A stretch of DNA of 64,000 nucleotides from Candidatus Nitrospira allomarina (lineage in GTDB: Bacteria; Nitrospirota; Nitrospiria; Nitrospirales; UBA8639), in NCBI RefSeq assembly GCF_032050975.1, contig NZ_CP116967.1, positions 2,353,001 through 2,417,000 of the forward strand, read 5' to 3'. The stretch's first letter is position 1. Every line of letters begins with the position of its first letter. The position numbers and the translations under genes are program-made. Shown here piece after piece: positions 17,297 to 25,060 of this stretch. Under the pieces are notes generated by a model. That model saw only the letters and a program-made list of their open reading frames with translations. It had not been told where the DNA came from and ran no database searches.

Positions 17297-17960
17297 GCGT
17301 TACTCCTTTAAATGAGTCGTCATTTAAGTAAGAAGAGAATTTTTCTCCCACAATTTCCAAATCCGGTAGATTTTCCGCGACAGCTTGATAGTTTGTACTA
17401 TTTTCAAGTACGGAAATGACTTCAGGGAGCGGTTCAGCCCATATTCCGGGTACATCAGCTTCTCCCTCAGTCCTGATTGGAAATGCGAGTTGCTCCACTA
17501 GTGGACAAAAAGACGCATGGACTCCGGCCTTGTTGCCGCGGGCATCCACCCGATGCCATCCGAACTCTTTTAAATACAAGGCATTGAGCCCATGTAAACA
17601 AAATGGTGGTGTATTGTGCGCAATGGTTAATCGTTGATAACACAGACCTGTTGGAATGCCCCGGGCTCGAAGTAACGCGGCGAGTAAATGGCTTTTTGCA
17701 TAACAATAGCCTGTTCCATGTTTGAGAACATCGGAGGCTTTGCATGTCACGGGGTTGAGAGCATAGTCAAAGCTATGTTGTATGTTGTCACGCACAAACT
17801 GAAAGCAGACCCTGGCAAATTGAAGGGAATCTTGGCAGGTCTCCGACAATTCCCGCGCAAGACTGAGAATATTTGCCGTGCGCCAATCGATATAATAGGT
17901 TGATTCAAGGTATTTCTGCATGGTTTCTATCTTGGAAGGTTTAATGCCAGAACTCATCAT
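17289..17960 (-). CDS. Transglutaminase-like cysteine peptidase-fold protein
   Basis: 223 residues from ATG 17960; ATG 17921 (MQKYLESTYYIDW) is an alternative start. The transglutaminase-core triad is visible: Cys86 in HGTGYCYAKSHLLAALLRAR, His123 in FCLHGLNALYL and Asp139 in GWHRVDARGNKAG. There is no signal peptide, so a cytoplasmic location is expected. Bacterial proteins of this type are often amidases or peptidases of unknown substrate rather than cross-linking enzymes. It overlaps msrA by 8 bp and shares its transcript. The divergent metallophosphoesterase gene lies 243 bp away. Confidence 0.88.
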   Translation of the reverse strand: MMSSGIKPSKIETMQKYLESTYYIDWRTANILSLARELSETCQDSLQFARVCFQFVRDNIQHSFDYALNPVTCKASDVLKHGTGYCYAKSHLLAALLRARGIPTGLCYQRLTIAHNTPPFCLHGLNALYLKEFGWHRVDARGNKAGVHASFCPLVEQLAFPIRTEGEADVPGIWAEPLPEVISVLENSTNYQAVAENLPDLEIVGEKFSSYLNDDSFKGVTHV

Positions 17961-18123
17961 GAAGACTCACAGGAATTGCCCGCATGCACTTAAGAAGAAA
18001 AGGAAAGGCCGTGCGATCGGTCTGTCCGGTCACAGAGTTTATACCATGCCCTGCTTTTTTGGGCCACTGGTGGTTGAAGTGGTGAATAGGCGAGAGTGAA
18101 TTTTCTCCCCTTAAATTCCTCGC

Positions 18124-18151
18124 TTTACATTTTGTTCGGCCCCTTTATAGG
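18124..18151 (+). promoter_or_regulatory. Candidate promoter for the metallophosphoesterase gene
   Basis: TTTACA (18124-18129), 16 bp, TATAGG (18146-18151): five of six and four of six matches to sigma-70 boxes. The predicted start is about 45 nt before the gene at 18204. Confidence 0.35.
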
Positions 18152-18203
18152 CTTGGACGATTTTCTATTAGACTGTTGAGTGGTGGGTAGAGGAGCAAGT
18201 CAT

Positions 18204-19037
18204 ATGCGGATAGTGTGGGCTACCGACATCCACTTGAATTTTCTGGGTATCGAGGGACGGGACGTATTTTTTTCGTCCATTCGTGCTCAACAACCTGACG
18301 TCGTGTTTGTGACCGGAGACATTGCTGAGGCTCCATCGTTGGGCCATCTGCTCCATGAAATGCGTCAAGCGATTCACGTGCCGTTGTATTTCGTTCTGGG
18401 GAATCATGATTTTTACTATGGTTCGATTTCCCACATTCGAAATGATTTGAAAGGCTGGTGTCAGAGTCAGCCAGGACTCACCTATCTTTCGACATCCGGG
18501 GTGGTCGAATTGACTCCGACGACGGCGTTGGTCGGGCATGACGGGTGGGGAGACGGGCGCTATGGAAACTATCATCTGTCCCCGGTTAGGCTCAGTGATC
18601 AGGAGTTGATCGTGGATTTTCAGGATTTAGATCGGGAGGCGGTGTTACGCAAACTCCGTGCGTTGGGAGATGAGGCGGCTTGCTATTTGCGAGATAGTTT
18701 GGATGAGGCCTTGTCATCATATCAGCGTGTCATTTGCCTGACGCATGTCCCGCCATTTAAAGAAGCCTGCTGGTATCAGGGGAAATTGGGAAACGATGAT
18801 TGGCTTCCATATTTTGCCTGCCAGGCCGTTGGCGAGGTGTTACTTCACGCATCACGGGAACGACCGGATTCTCAAATTACCGTCTTGTGTGGCCATACCC
18901 ATCATGCAGGGACCGTTCACCTGCGACCAAATCTGCAGGTTCTTACGGGTTCTGCCGAATATGGTGCCCCGTGTATTCAAGAGAGTTTTGACCTTGAGAA
19001 ACTGTTTCCCCCATTTAATGTTGGTAGAAGGCGGTGA
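18204..19037 (+). CDS. Metallophosphoesterase
   Basis: 277 residues from ATG 18204, which GAGGAG precedes by 8 nt (the frame opens at 18180). The two-metal calcineurin-like site is complete: ATDIH (Asp8, His10), VTGDI (Asp39), LGNHDF (Asn67, His68), LVGHDGWGDG, CLTHVPP and CGHTHHAGTV. The family cleaves phosphomonoesters, phosphodiesters or cyclic nucleotides; the specific substrate cannot be read from the sequence. No signal peptide, so cytoplasmic. It is transcribed away from the msrA pair and converges on the DCC-family gene with 58 bp between stops. Confidence 0.92.
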   Translation: MRIVWATDIHLNFLGIEGRDVFFSSIRAQQPDVVFVTGDIAEAPSLGHLLHEMRQAIHVPLYFVLGNHDFYYGSISHIRNDLKGWCQSQPGLTYLSTSGVVELTPTTALVGHDGWGDGRYGNYHLSPVRLSDQELIVDFQDLDREAVLRKLRALGDEAACYLRDSLDEALSSYQRVICLTHVPPFKEACWYQGKLGNDDWLPYFACQAVGEVLLHASRERPDSQITVLCGHTHHAGTVHLRPNLQVLTGSAEYGAPCIQESFDLEKLFPPFNVGRRR

Positions 19038-19095
19038 GGGTGAAGAAGGCGCAGCCGGTAGAAACTGATGCCTCCGGAAGGCCATCAGGTCCCCG

Positions 19096-19530
19096 CTAAA
19101 TAAATCTGGTCCGTTCGTGTGGAGTAGGTACGCGGCACGAGTCGGATTTGCCCATCCACTGATAGCGATGCCGGGCGATAAAACTGTACACCATATCGCG
19201 AAGTGGCCGGGGAATGATGAGGAAGGCATACAGCCAAGGCCAAGCTCCAGGAAGGCTGCGAAAAATTTTGAGAGCTGCAGTGGATTTTGTAAAGACCTTC
19301 CCGTGTTCCAGCAGTAAAAAGGTTTCATAATCCTGGGTCGAAAGATGAAGGTGGGTGAGAATGTCCTGTGCCGGTTGGGATTGAAGCGTTCCGAATTTAA
19401 ATAATCCTCGGGAATCCCTCTCGAGGACAAAATTGACAAACGCATTGCAAAAATTACACACCCCATCAAAGACAATCACCTTTTCGTGCTTGCCCCAATC
19501 ATGGGATGGTAAGGAAGATCCCTGTTTCAC
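19096..19530 (-). CDS. DCC-family (DUF393) thiol-disulfide oxidoreductase-like protein
   Basis: 144 residues. The conserved VIVFDGVCNFCNAFVNF (Asp22, Cys25, Cys28) gives the family its name; ALKIFRSLPGAWPWLYAFLI and the YSFIARHRYQWMG segment complete it. These proteins have a thioredoxin-like fold and a CxxC pair, but their redox partner is unknown. It is the third gene of a minus-strand group with an HTTM membrane protein and an unknown partner (113 bp after the HTTM stop). DCC and HTTM proteins often occur together, so a joint role in a membrane redox or lipid-modifying step is a reasonable guess. Confidence 0.9.
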   Translation of the reverse strand: MKQGSSLPSHDWGKHEKVIVFDGVCNFCNAFVNFVLERDSRGLFKFGTLQSQPAQDILTHLHLSTQDYETFLLLEHGKVFTKSTAALKIFRSLPGAWPWLYAFLIIPRPLRDMVYSFIARHRYQWMGKSDSCRVPTPHERTRFI

Positions 19531-19643
19531 GTAGGTGCCCTTTTCTCTGATCGCGCTTTACTGTGTGTCGGTCAGTCGCAATGAAAAACTTCCCTTTCAT
19601 TATAATACATGAGACCCCTACAGGTTTTCTAAGGCGGTAGCGC

Positions 19644-20603
19644 CTAACCAGCCATGGAAGGTCGACGTTTGAAGAGTCGCCATGCATGGACTTGGAGCCA
19701 TTGATGGATGGGAACAAGATCGAAAAAAATGAAGTAGACAAACGGGATTAACAAAAAATTGACATCCATGAGGATAAAGGAGGAAATGTGGAAAATAATG
19801 ACGCCGGTCAAAAAGAAGGCCCGCAGCTTGACCGATTTAATGAAGAGGATCAATGGAAAACCCAGTTCGAACGCGAGCACCAGATGGGAGAAAATCTGAA
19901 TAAGGTCCGGGCGTTGGGCTAGCTCGAAGCTTAAGCTATTTTTGACCAGTTCCCCTTCGCCTGTCATGCCCCATCGGACAGAGCGTTTGATCAGCACCTC
20001 CTGGATTCGGCCTTCGCCGGAAAACCATTCCCATCCGCTAACCCGCACTTTGGCGATGACACTCCAAAAATAAAACAGAGCGACATAGAGTTGCATCATT
20101 TTAATGGGCCAACTGGCCTCCCATTCCTGGAGGGGAGGGTGTGTGTCGTGGCGTGAGTCACGAGAATGGACTTCCCCGCACCTGGAGAGCAGAAAAAGGA
20201 AAAGCATTTGCATGGGGATGATATAGCGATGGTGGACGTCGCCGCTAAAGCTGTCTCTCACCCCCTTTAAATAAAAAATACAGAGGATAACGATAAGAAT
20301 TGATGTCCGGGTCCATTTCCCCATGATCATACCGACCGTGGCGGTCATCAGGAGTGCATAGATGATAAACGACAGGGCAGGGATATGGTACTGAATCCCA
20401 AGCAGATGAAAATACCAAATGGGGTCCAGGAAATAATTTCTGGAGCCGATCGGGTTGAGAGTCAGGACTGTGGCAAATTGATAGGTGTGGAAAAACAAAA
20501 GTCCGCATCCAATATACATCCGCAAAAGACCAAGGCTCTCTCCCGAAAATCCTTTAAAGAAAAATTGATTCCAGCCACGACTAATGAGGTTACAGAATGC
20601 CAT
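19644..20603 (-). CDS. HTTM-domain membrane protein (vitamin K-dependent carboxylase-like)
   Basis: 319 residues with about eight hydrophobic segments. GLLRMYIGCGLLFFHTYQF, SFSGDVHHRYIIPMQMLFLF and MQLYVALFYFWSVIAKVRVS with GWEWFSGEG match the HTTM domain, the membrane part shared with vitamin K-dependent gamma-glutamyl carboxylase. Bacterial HTTM proteins have no proven reaction. It overlaps the upstream 198-residue gene by 14 bp and is followed by a DCC-family gene, so all three are likely one operon. The C-terminal soluble domain of the true carboxylase is absent, which argues against protein carboxylation. Confidence 0.88.
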   Translation of the reverse strand: MAFCNLISRGWNQFFFKGFSGESLGLLRMYIGCGLLFFHTYQFATVLTLNPIGSRNYFLDPIWYFHLLGIQYHIPALSFIIYALLMTATVGMIMGKWTRTSILIVILCIFYLKGVRDSFSGDVHHRYIIPMQMLFLFLLSRCGEVHSRDSRHDTHPPLQEWEASWPIKMMQLYVALFYFWSVIAKVRVSGWEWFSGEGRIQEVLIKRSVRWGMTGEGELVKNSLSFELAQRPDLIQIFSHLVLAFELGFPLILFIKSVKLRAFFLTGVIIFHISSFILMDVNFLLIPFVYFIFFDLVPIHQWLQVHAWRLFKRRPSMAG

Positions 20604-21186
20604 GTTCCCACCTTGGCAGCCATTCGTCCTGCCATTCGATCAAGGCCTCTCGCGTGTCAATCTGAACAGTGCTAAGGTCTTTCCGCAGTAAATCTTTCTT
20701 CCGATACACACGTTTCTGATGGCCGGCCTCTATACGAATGATAAATTTAGGGTCAGAAGGTTCATGTCCTAGTGTTTTGTTGAGAGTCCAAAACATTCGC
20801 CATTCCCAATCAACTTCAAACCGAGGTTCATCTTCCTCTAATCCGCGGACCCATTGGTTGAGCGCCCCCAATTCAATATTTCCCTGTTTATGTTTAGGAG
20901 GGGCGGTGCCAAACATTCTCGAATAATATAAACGTCGAAAATTCGGTTTGGGAATATTGAGATCCTTATAGGATACGTAACCGGTTGATCCGTCCCGGTG
21001 AGTAACTTTGAGGCCTTTTTGATATTTGTCTTTGTCCCATACTTTGACTGATATGGTTTCGCGTGGCTCATACACGCTATACATGGGAACCCAGGTTAAG
21101 GGAAAGTAATCGATTCGAAATATGACTGCCGCCCAAATGATGGCCAAGTAGACAACAAGAATCAGGGTAATGGTCCGCTTGCTCAC
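20590..21186 (-). CDS. Membrane-anchored hypothetical protein, HTTM partner
   Basis: 198 residues. One N-terminal membrane helix (TITLILVVYLAIIWAAVIF) is followed by FPLTWVPMYSVYEPRE and a charged, tryptophan-rich extracytoplasmic domain (NQWVRGLEEDEPRFEVDWEW). I know no name for the family. The stop overlaps the HTTM start by 14 bp, which indicates translational coupling and a shared function. The 'PLTWxPMY' motif is also seen in partners of other HTTM-like proteins, as far as I recall. Only AAGGTT stands before ATG 21186. A subunit or substrate-presenting role is inference. Confidence 0.75.
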   Translation of the reverse strand: MSKRTITLILVVYLAIIWAAVIFRIDYFPLTWVPMYSVYEPRETISVKVWDKDKYQKGLKVTHRDGSTGYVSYKDLNIPKPNFRRLYYSRMFGTAPPKHKQGNIELGALNQWVRGLEEDEPRFEVDWEWRMFWTLNKTLGHEPSDPKFIIRIEAGHQKRVYRKKDLLRKDLSTVQIDTREALIEWQDEWLPRWEHGIL

Positions 21187-21789
21187 ACAAACCTTCCTTG
21201 TGAGGTATTGAGCGGGGTAGTCATGTGGGTGTCTTCCCCTTAAGGTGAAGGTTTAAGTGACGGGAAAGCCCATTATCTTAAGAAAGGTGAGAGAACTCAA
21301 TAGTGAGAAGGTTACGAAAAAAATTATTGTTCGTGTGATTAGCGAACGGAGAGGGAAGGGGATTATTGTCGATTTTCTATGAGAATAGAAAGAAAGAAGC
21401 GCGGACTAATTCTCATATTATCCTGGGATAGAACGGTTGTGCAGTAGGAATTTTTGCGAACCTCCTGTCCGGGTTTCTATAGTGCTGGAGTCGATTGGCT
21501 CATTTTAGTGTGGTCTCTAAGATGGGGATTCGGAATTAAAAGCTTTGGGCCCGTATCCTGGTTGACTTGTGCGGTTGGCGATTTCTATGGTAAAGACTTT
21601 GTATCGCAGGAAGATGGTGCGTCCTCGGTGATCTGCTCTAGTTGTTCCTGTCGCAATGTTTTCTCTAGTTTAAGTGGTGCTTCACCTTAGGTTGGCCATT
21701 GACCCAACTTGTGGATTGACATGGGGCTGTGCCCTCAGAGCGTCCACATGTGCGGTCAAAATTCACAAATAGGTAAGGAGTGAGACTTA
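21187..21789. other. Intergenic region without a supported gene
   Basis: 603 bp between divergent genes. A dyad TTCTAT-4-ATAGAA lies at 21375-21390. A 78-codon frame at 21454-21690 has no ribosome-binding site and no recognisable sequence and is not called. No RNA gene was recognised. Confidence 0.45.
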
Positions 21790-22395
21790 ATGACGGTAGG
21801 TGTGCTCATTGATCGTCTCGAAGAATTTCGAAAGGGAGTTCTCCGGTATAGGGAGATATCCGGGCCGGATCAGGGGCTGACCCGCAACGGCCCGGTTGGG
21901 TTGGACTCATCACAGTCAAATGCCTTACGGGATACCCTTTGCCGGCAGTTTCATTTCATAGATGAGTCTGTAGGGGCTTTTAGCAGGGGTCGCTACCGTA
22001 TTCATTTAGATTCCAGGGGTCGAGAGGATATTTATGTTCGTGCGTTTTCTGAAGAATGTCAGGCAGAGCATCTTGACCTTATTCTGAGTGATCTTGAGCA
22101 CATGTTGGCTGAGCTACAAAAACGGCCTCGTCAGTCTCTTCTTGGCGCACAGAAGGAATGGCCGGATAATTCGGGTACCAACTCTCAGCCTTCCTTCGGC
22201 TCGTTGGGCCACCTCGGCTCTTTTCCATCTGCCGCATCTTCCCAAACGCTGCACGCCGCGTTGAATACGGTGGCAAGCGTCATTCAGCAACGAGTTGATC
22301 AATCCCAAGACCAGGAGGAGCTTTTGGCCCATGTGCAAGCCATCCTGGATCATCCTAAAGTCACCCACCTCCTTTCCTTCTCCCCTTCCCACTAA
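21790..22395 (+). CDS. Hypothetical protein
   Basis: 201 residues, TAAGGAG before ATG 21790. The N-terminal part is helical and charged (VGVLIDRLEEFRKGVLRYRE), the middle has a possible beta section (GRYRIHLDSRGREDIYVRAF), then an alpha segment (HLDLILSDLEHMLAELQKR), a serine/glycine-rich low-complexity linker and a final helical stretch. No signal peptide, membrane segment or known motif. It stands alone with 603 bp before it and 300 bp after it, neither of which holds a called gene. Coding status rests on the ribosome-binding site and on the length. Confidence 0.6.
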   Translation: MTVGVLIDRLEEFRKGVLRYREISGPDQGLTRNGPVGLDSSQSNALRDTLCRQFHFIDESVGAFSRGRYRIHLDSRGREDIYVRAFSEECQAEHLDLILSDLEHMLAELQKRPRQSLLGAQKEWPDNSGTNSQPSFGSLGHLGSFPSAASSQTLHAALNTVASVIQQRVDQSQDQEELLAHVQAILDHPKVTHLLSFSPSH

Positions 22396-22695
22396 CTGTA
22401 ATCTTCGGTTTCTTTCAAGCCCTGGTCTTCCACCTCCCGAGCATTGTGTGCTGGTTTCAGAAAATCCTGAAGAGTATTGTGAAAGGTCCTTTTGGAGCTT
22501 TTCCCATTGATGGCGATCCCTGCGGTTCCTCTCCATGTTAAGTCCCATTTTTCTTTTCCTTGAAATCTATTGAAAGGTATCAAAACGTATGGTTGGCGAT
22601 ATGAGGTGCGATGCCTGAAGACACTAAGGTCCGCATCGGTCATAATGTACCCATCAATGTGCCTCAGTTATAGTGTCCAAGACGAATTTCTATAG
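22396..22695. other. Intergenic region, nothing recognised
   Basis: 300 bp between the hypothetical gene and the carrier gene. Open frames on both strands lack ribosome-binding sites and family features. No hairpin with a T-run and no clear promoter was found. Confidence 0.4.
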
Positions 22696-24000
22696 ATGGC
22701 GAAATCTTCTAAACAATTTCTTCATTGGTCGATCAGCCGGGTGGTGCCGGTTGACCGTGATGAACTTCCTGCCCTCATCTGGTCGTTTGTCTATTTTTTT
22801 TGTGTGCTGGCGGCCTACTACATCCTGCGACCGGTTCGCGATGAAATGGGAGTGCTCTCGGGGGCTCATAATCTCCCGTGGTTGTTCTCAGTTGTGTTCA
22901 TCACGATGCTAGCCGTGATCCCGGTGTTTGGCTCGGTCGCGGGGCATTTTCCGATTCGTCGATTATTGCCAACGGTCTATGTGTTTTTCATTCTGAATCT
23001 TTTGGCATTTTTTGTGGCTTTGCAAAGTGGAGTCGGGTTGCAAGTCTTTGGGCCCATCTTTTTTGTTTGGTTGAGTGTGTTTAATTTATTCGTCGTGTCG
23101 GTGTTTTGGAGTTTTATGGCCGATGTGTTTCGCACTGATGCGGCTCGGCGACTCTTTGGTTGTATTTCCGCAGGAGGCAGTCTTGGCGCCATGACAGGGC
23201 CGTTTATCACCGCAATGGCGGTAAAAGGGGTCGGGGTTTCCGGGTTACTCTTAGTGTCAGCGATCTTCTTATTGATCGCGGTGGGATGCATTATGGCGTT
23301 GTTGAAATGGTATCACGGCCATCACGGGGTTGATCTGGGAAACCGACACCTTTCTTCACTCAGGAATTCTGAAGCCACTCCTCCCAGCTTATGGGTAGGA
23401 GTGGTGTGCATTGTTCGCTCGCCGTATTTGAAAGGCATTGCCCTCTATCTTATGTGTTATTCAATTCTGTCAACCTTCCTGTATTCGCAGCAAACCATAT
23501 TAATTCCGCAAGTCATGCCGAGTTCGGAAGATCGCATGCAATTGTTCGCATCGGTGGATCTTGGGATCAATGTGTTCGCGTTCACGCTCCAGTTTTTCGC
23601 AACAGGCTGGCTGTTGACCCGTTTTGGCGTCGTGATCATGTTGGCTGTCATGCCCCTGGTATCATTGATTGGATTTGGGGTGTTTGGTTTGGTGACCGTT
23701 CTGCCGGTCTTGATCGGATTTGGTGTCCTACGGCGTGCGGGAGAATTTTCCATCACCAAGCCGACGCGGGAAACCCTGTTTACGGTCGTTTCCCGTGAAG
23801 AAAAATATCAGGCGAAAAATGTGATTGATACGGTCGTTCATCGAGGTGCCGATATGACGGGGACCGGGATTGTCTCCGTCTTTCATACCTGGGGAATGAC
23901 CTTGTCTCACATGGCATTTGCGGCACTGCCCATTGCGGGTCTATGGCTCGCCACGGGTCTGTGGCTTGGGCGACGACACGAAACGATCCGGCGACGATGA
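22696..24000 (+). CDS. MFS-type transporter of the NTP/NDP-exchange (Tlc-like) group
   Basis: 434 residues with twelve hydrophobic segments in two halves. The N-terminal FCVLAAYYILRPVRDEMGVL is the hallmark of the ATP:ADP antiporter-like group, as are WSFMADVFRTDAARRLFGCI with SAGGSLGAM and RAGEFSITKPTRETLFTVVS. In free-living bacteria these carriers do not usually exchange ATP; the substrate is unknown. There is no obvious ribosome-binding site at ATG 22696. It is the first of four plus-strand genes with a gamma-glutamylcyclotransferase-like protein, a small membrane protein and a solute symporter, though 104 bp separates it from the next. Confidence 0.85.
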   Translation: MAKSSKQFLHWSISRVVPVDRDELPALIWSFVYFFCVLAAYYILRPVRDEMGVLSGAHNLPWLFSVVFITMLAVIPVFGSVAGHFPIRRLLPTVYVFFILNLLAFFVALQSGVGLQVFGPIFFVWLSVFNLFVVSVFWSFMADVFRTDAARRLFGCISAGGSLGAMTGPFITAMAVKGVGVSGLLLVSAIFLLIAVGCIMALLKWYHGHHGVDLGNRHLSSLRNSEATPPSLWVGVVCIVRSPYLKGIALYLMCYSILSTFLYSQQTILIPQVMPSSEDRMQLFASVDLGINVFAFTLQFFATGWLLTRFGVVIMLAVMPLVSLIGFGVFGLVTVLPVLIGFGVLRRAGEFSITKPTRETLFTVVSREEKYQAKNVIDTVVHRGADMTGTGIVSVFHTWGMTLSHMAFAALPIAGLWLATGLWLGRRHETIRRR

Positions 24001-24104
24001 GCTTTGTTACCGAGTGAAGTCCATCATGGAGCTTAGTATGTTCCCTGCAAGAGAAAGCCTTTCATGAGCTTGAGCAGTAGGGATCATTCGATTGGAGTTA
24101 TGAA

Positions 24105-24599
24105 ATGAGTGATGCCTTGTTTACTTATGGGACGTTGCAATTTCCCGAAGTGATCGAAGCGGTGACCGGCCTGGCGTTGCCATGGGTGGAAGCAGAAGCG
24201 CCGGGGTTCGCGCAGTTTCGGTTTAGGGACCGCATTTATCCGGGAATGGTGAAACGGGAAGGCGCTCTGACGCAGGGTCGTGTGTATACCTTAATGAGTC
24301 ATCAAACTTGGGAGCTCCTGGACCGGTTTGAAGATCCGGTCTATCGCAGGGAATTACTTGAGGTCTACCGGCCGGATGGCTCAACCATAACGGCCCATGC
24401 TTATGTCTTACCCGTCGCACAGCAACATCTGCTTTCTTCAGATCGGTGGCAGATGGATTGGTTCAGCCATGTGCATTTGGATGGATATGTGAGTCGGTGT
24501 CGCGTATTTTATGAAGCGATGACTTCCCATGGCTTACCGGAAAGCTACAAGCAAACGTTGTGGAAGTTAACGGATTCTCCGCAGATCTCTCAGGCATGA
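24105..24599 (+). CDS. Gamma-glutamylcyclotransferase-like (AIG2/GGACT) protein
   Basis: 164 residues. ALFTYGTLQFPEV carries the YGTL substrate loop, and LLDRFEDPVYRRELLEVY carries the conserved acidic residue of the cyclotransferase fold. RGRVY-like GRVYTLMSHQTWE and TAHAYVLP are also typical. Members release 5-oxoproline from gamma-glutamyl compounds, but bacterial versions are mostly untested. The stop overlaps the next gene by 4 bp (ATGA), so the pair is translationally coupled. The start ATG 24105 has only weak GGAGTT ahead of it. Confidence 0.87.
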   Translation: MSDALFTYGTLQFPEVIEAVTGLALPWVEAEAPGFAQFRFRDRIYPGMVKREGALTQGRVYTLMSHQTWELLDRFEDPVYRRELLEVYRPDGSTITAHAYVLPVAQQHLLSSDRWQMDWFSHVHLDGYVSRCRVFYEAMTSHGLPESYKQTLWKLTDSPQISQA

Positions 24600-25009
24600 T
24601 GAAGTCTTCCAATCGACCGTTCCTGCTGGTGCTGCTAGTGACGTTGCTTGTTTTTGGCGGTGCCTTGGTCTATTTCACCATGGAATATCTCTCACAGGTT
24701 ACCCAGCCTGGTATTCCACTGACGGAATCCACGGGTCACCAAATCAGGATGTTGCTATTGGTCGTGACCATATTGGCAGGAATGCCTGCAGTGGGAATGG
24801 GCGCCTATGTCATGTACCTTGGGGCTCGAATTCGTCTCACTCAGCAGTGGCCTCCACCGGGAATGGGATTTGGGGCAGAGTTGCCCGTCATGTTAGGGGA
24901 TCGGGCCACGCTGGTCGGATGGGGTGTGACGGGGCTTGGATTTGTTCTTGTGGTATGTGGATTACTGTTGCCGGTGGTTGGTTGGAAATTCGGGAACATT
25001 GTTCAATAG
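24596..25009 (+). CDS. Small membrane protein
   Basis: 137 residues from ATG 24596 (a second ATG follows at 24599). The start overlaps the stop of the cyclotransferase-like gene as ATGA, which decides it over the longer frame from 24560. Three hydrophobic segments are seen: PFLLVLLVTLLVFGGALVYF, IRMLLLVVTILAGMPAVGMG and GWGVTGLGFVLVVCGLLLPV. The loop LGARIRLTQQWPPPGMGF carries several charged residues. I recognise no family. Coupling suggests that it works with, or in the same condition as, the cyclotransferase-like protein. Confidence 0.78.
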   Translation: MMKSSNRPFLLVLLVTLLVFGGALVYFTMEYLSQVTQPGIPLTESTGHQIRMLLLVVTILAGMPAVGMGAYVMYLGARIRLTQQWPPPGMGFGAELPVMLGDRATLVGWGVTGLGFVLVVCGLLLPVVGWKFGNIVQ

Positions 25010-25060
25010 ACTGAATACATCTTATCTGACAGTACACCCAATCATGATGAGCCAAAAATT

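Noticed and set aside
21454-21690. 78-codon frame in a 603-bp spacer
   Set aside because: No ribosome-binding site and no protein-like features beyond random cysteines.
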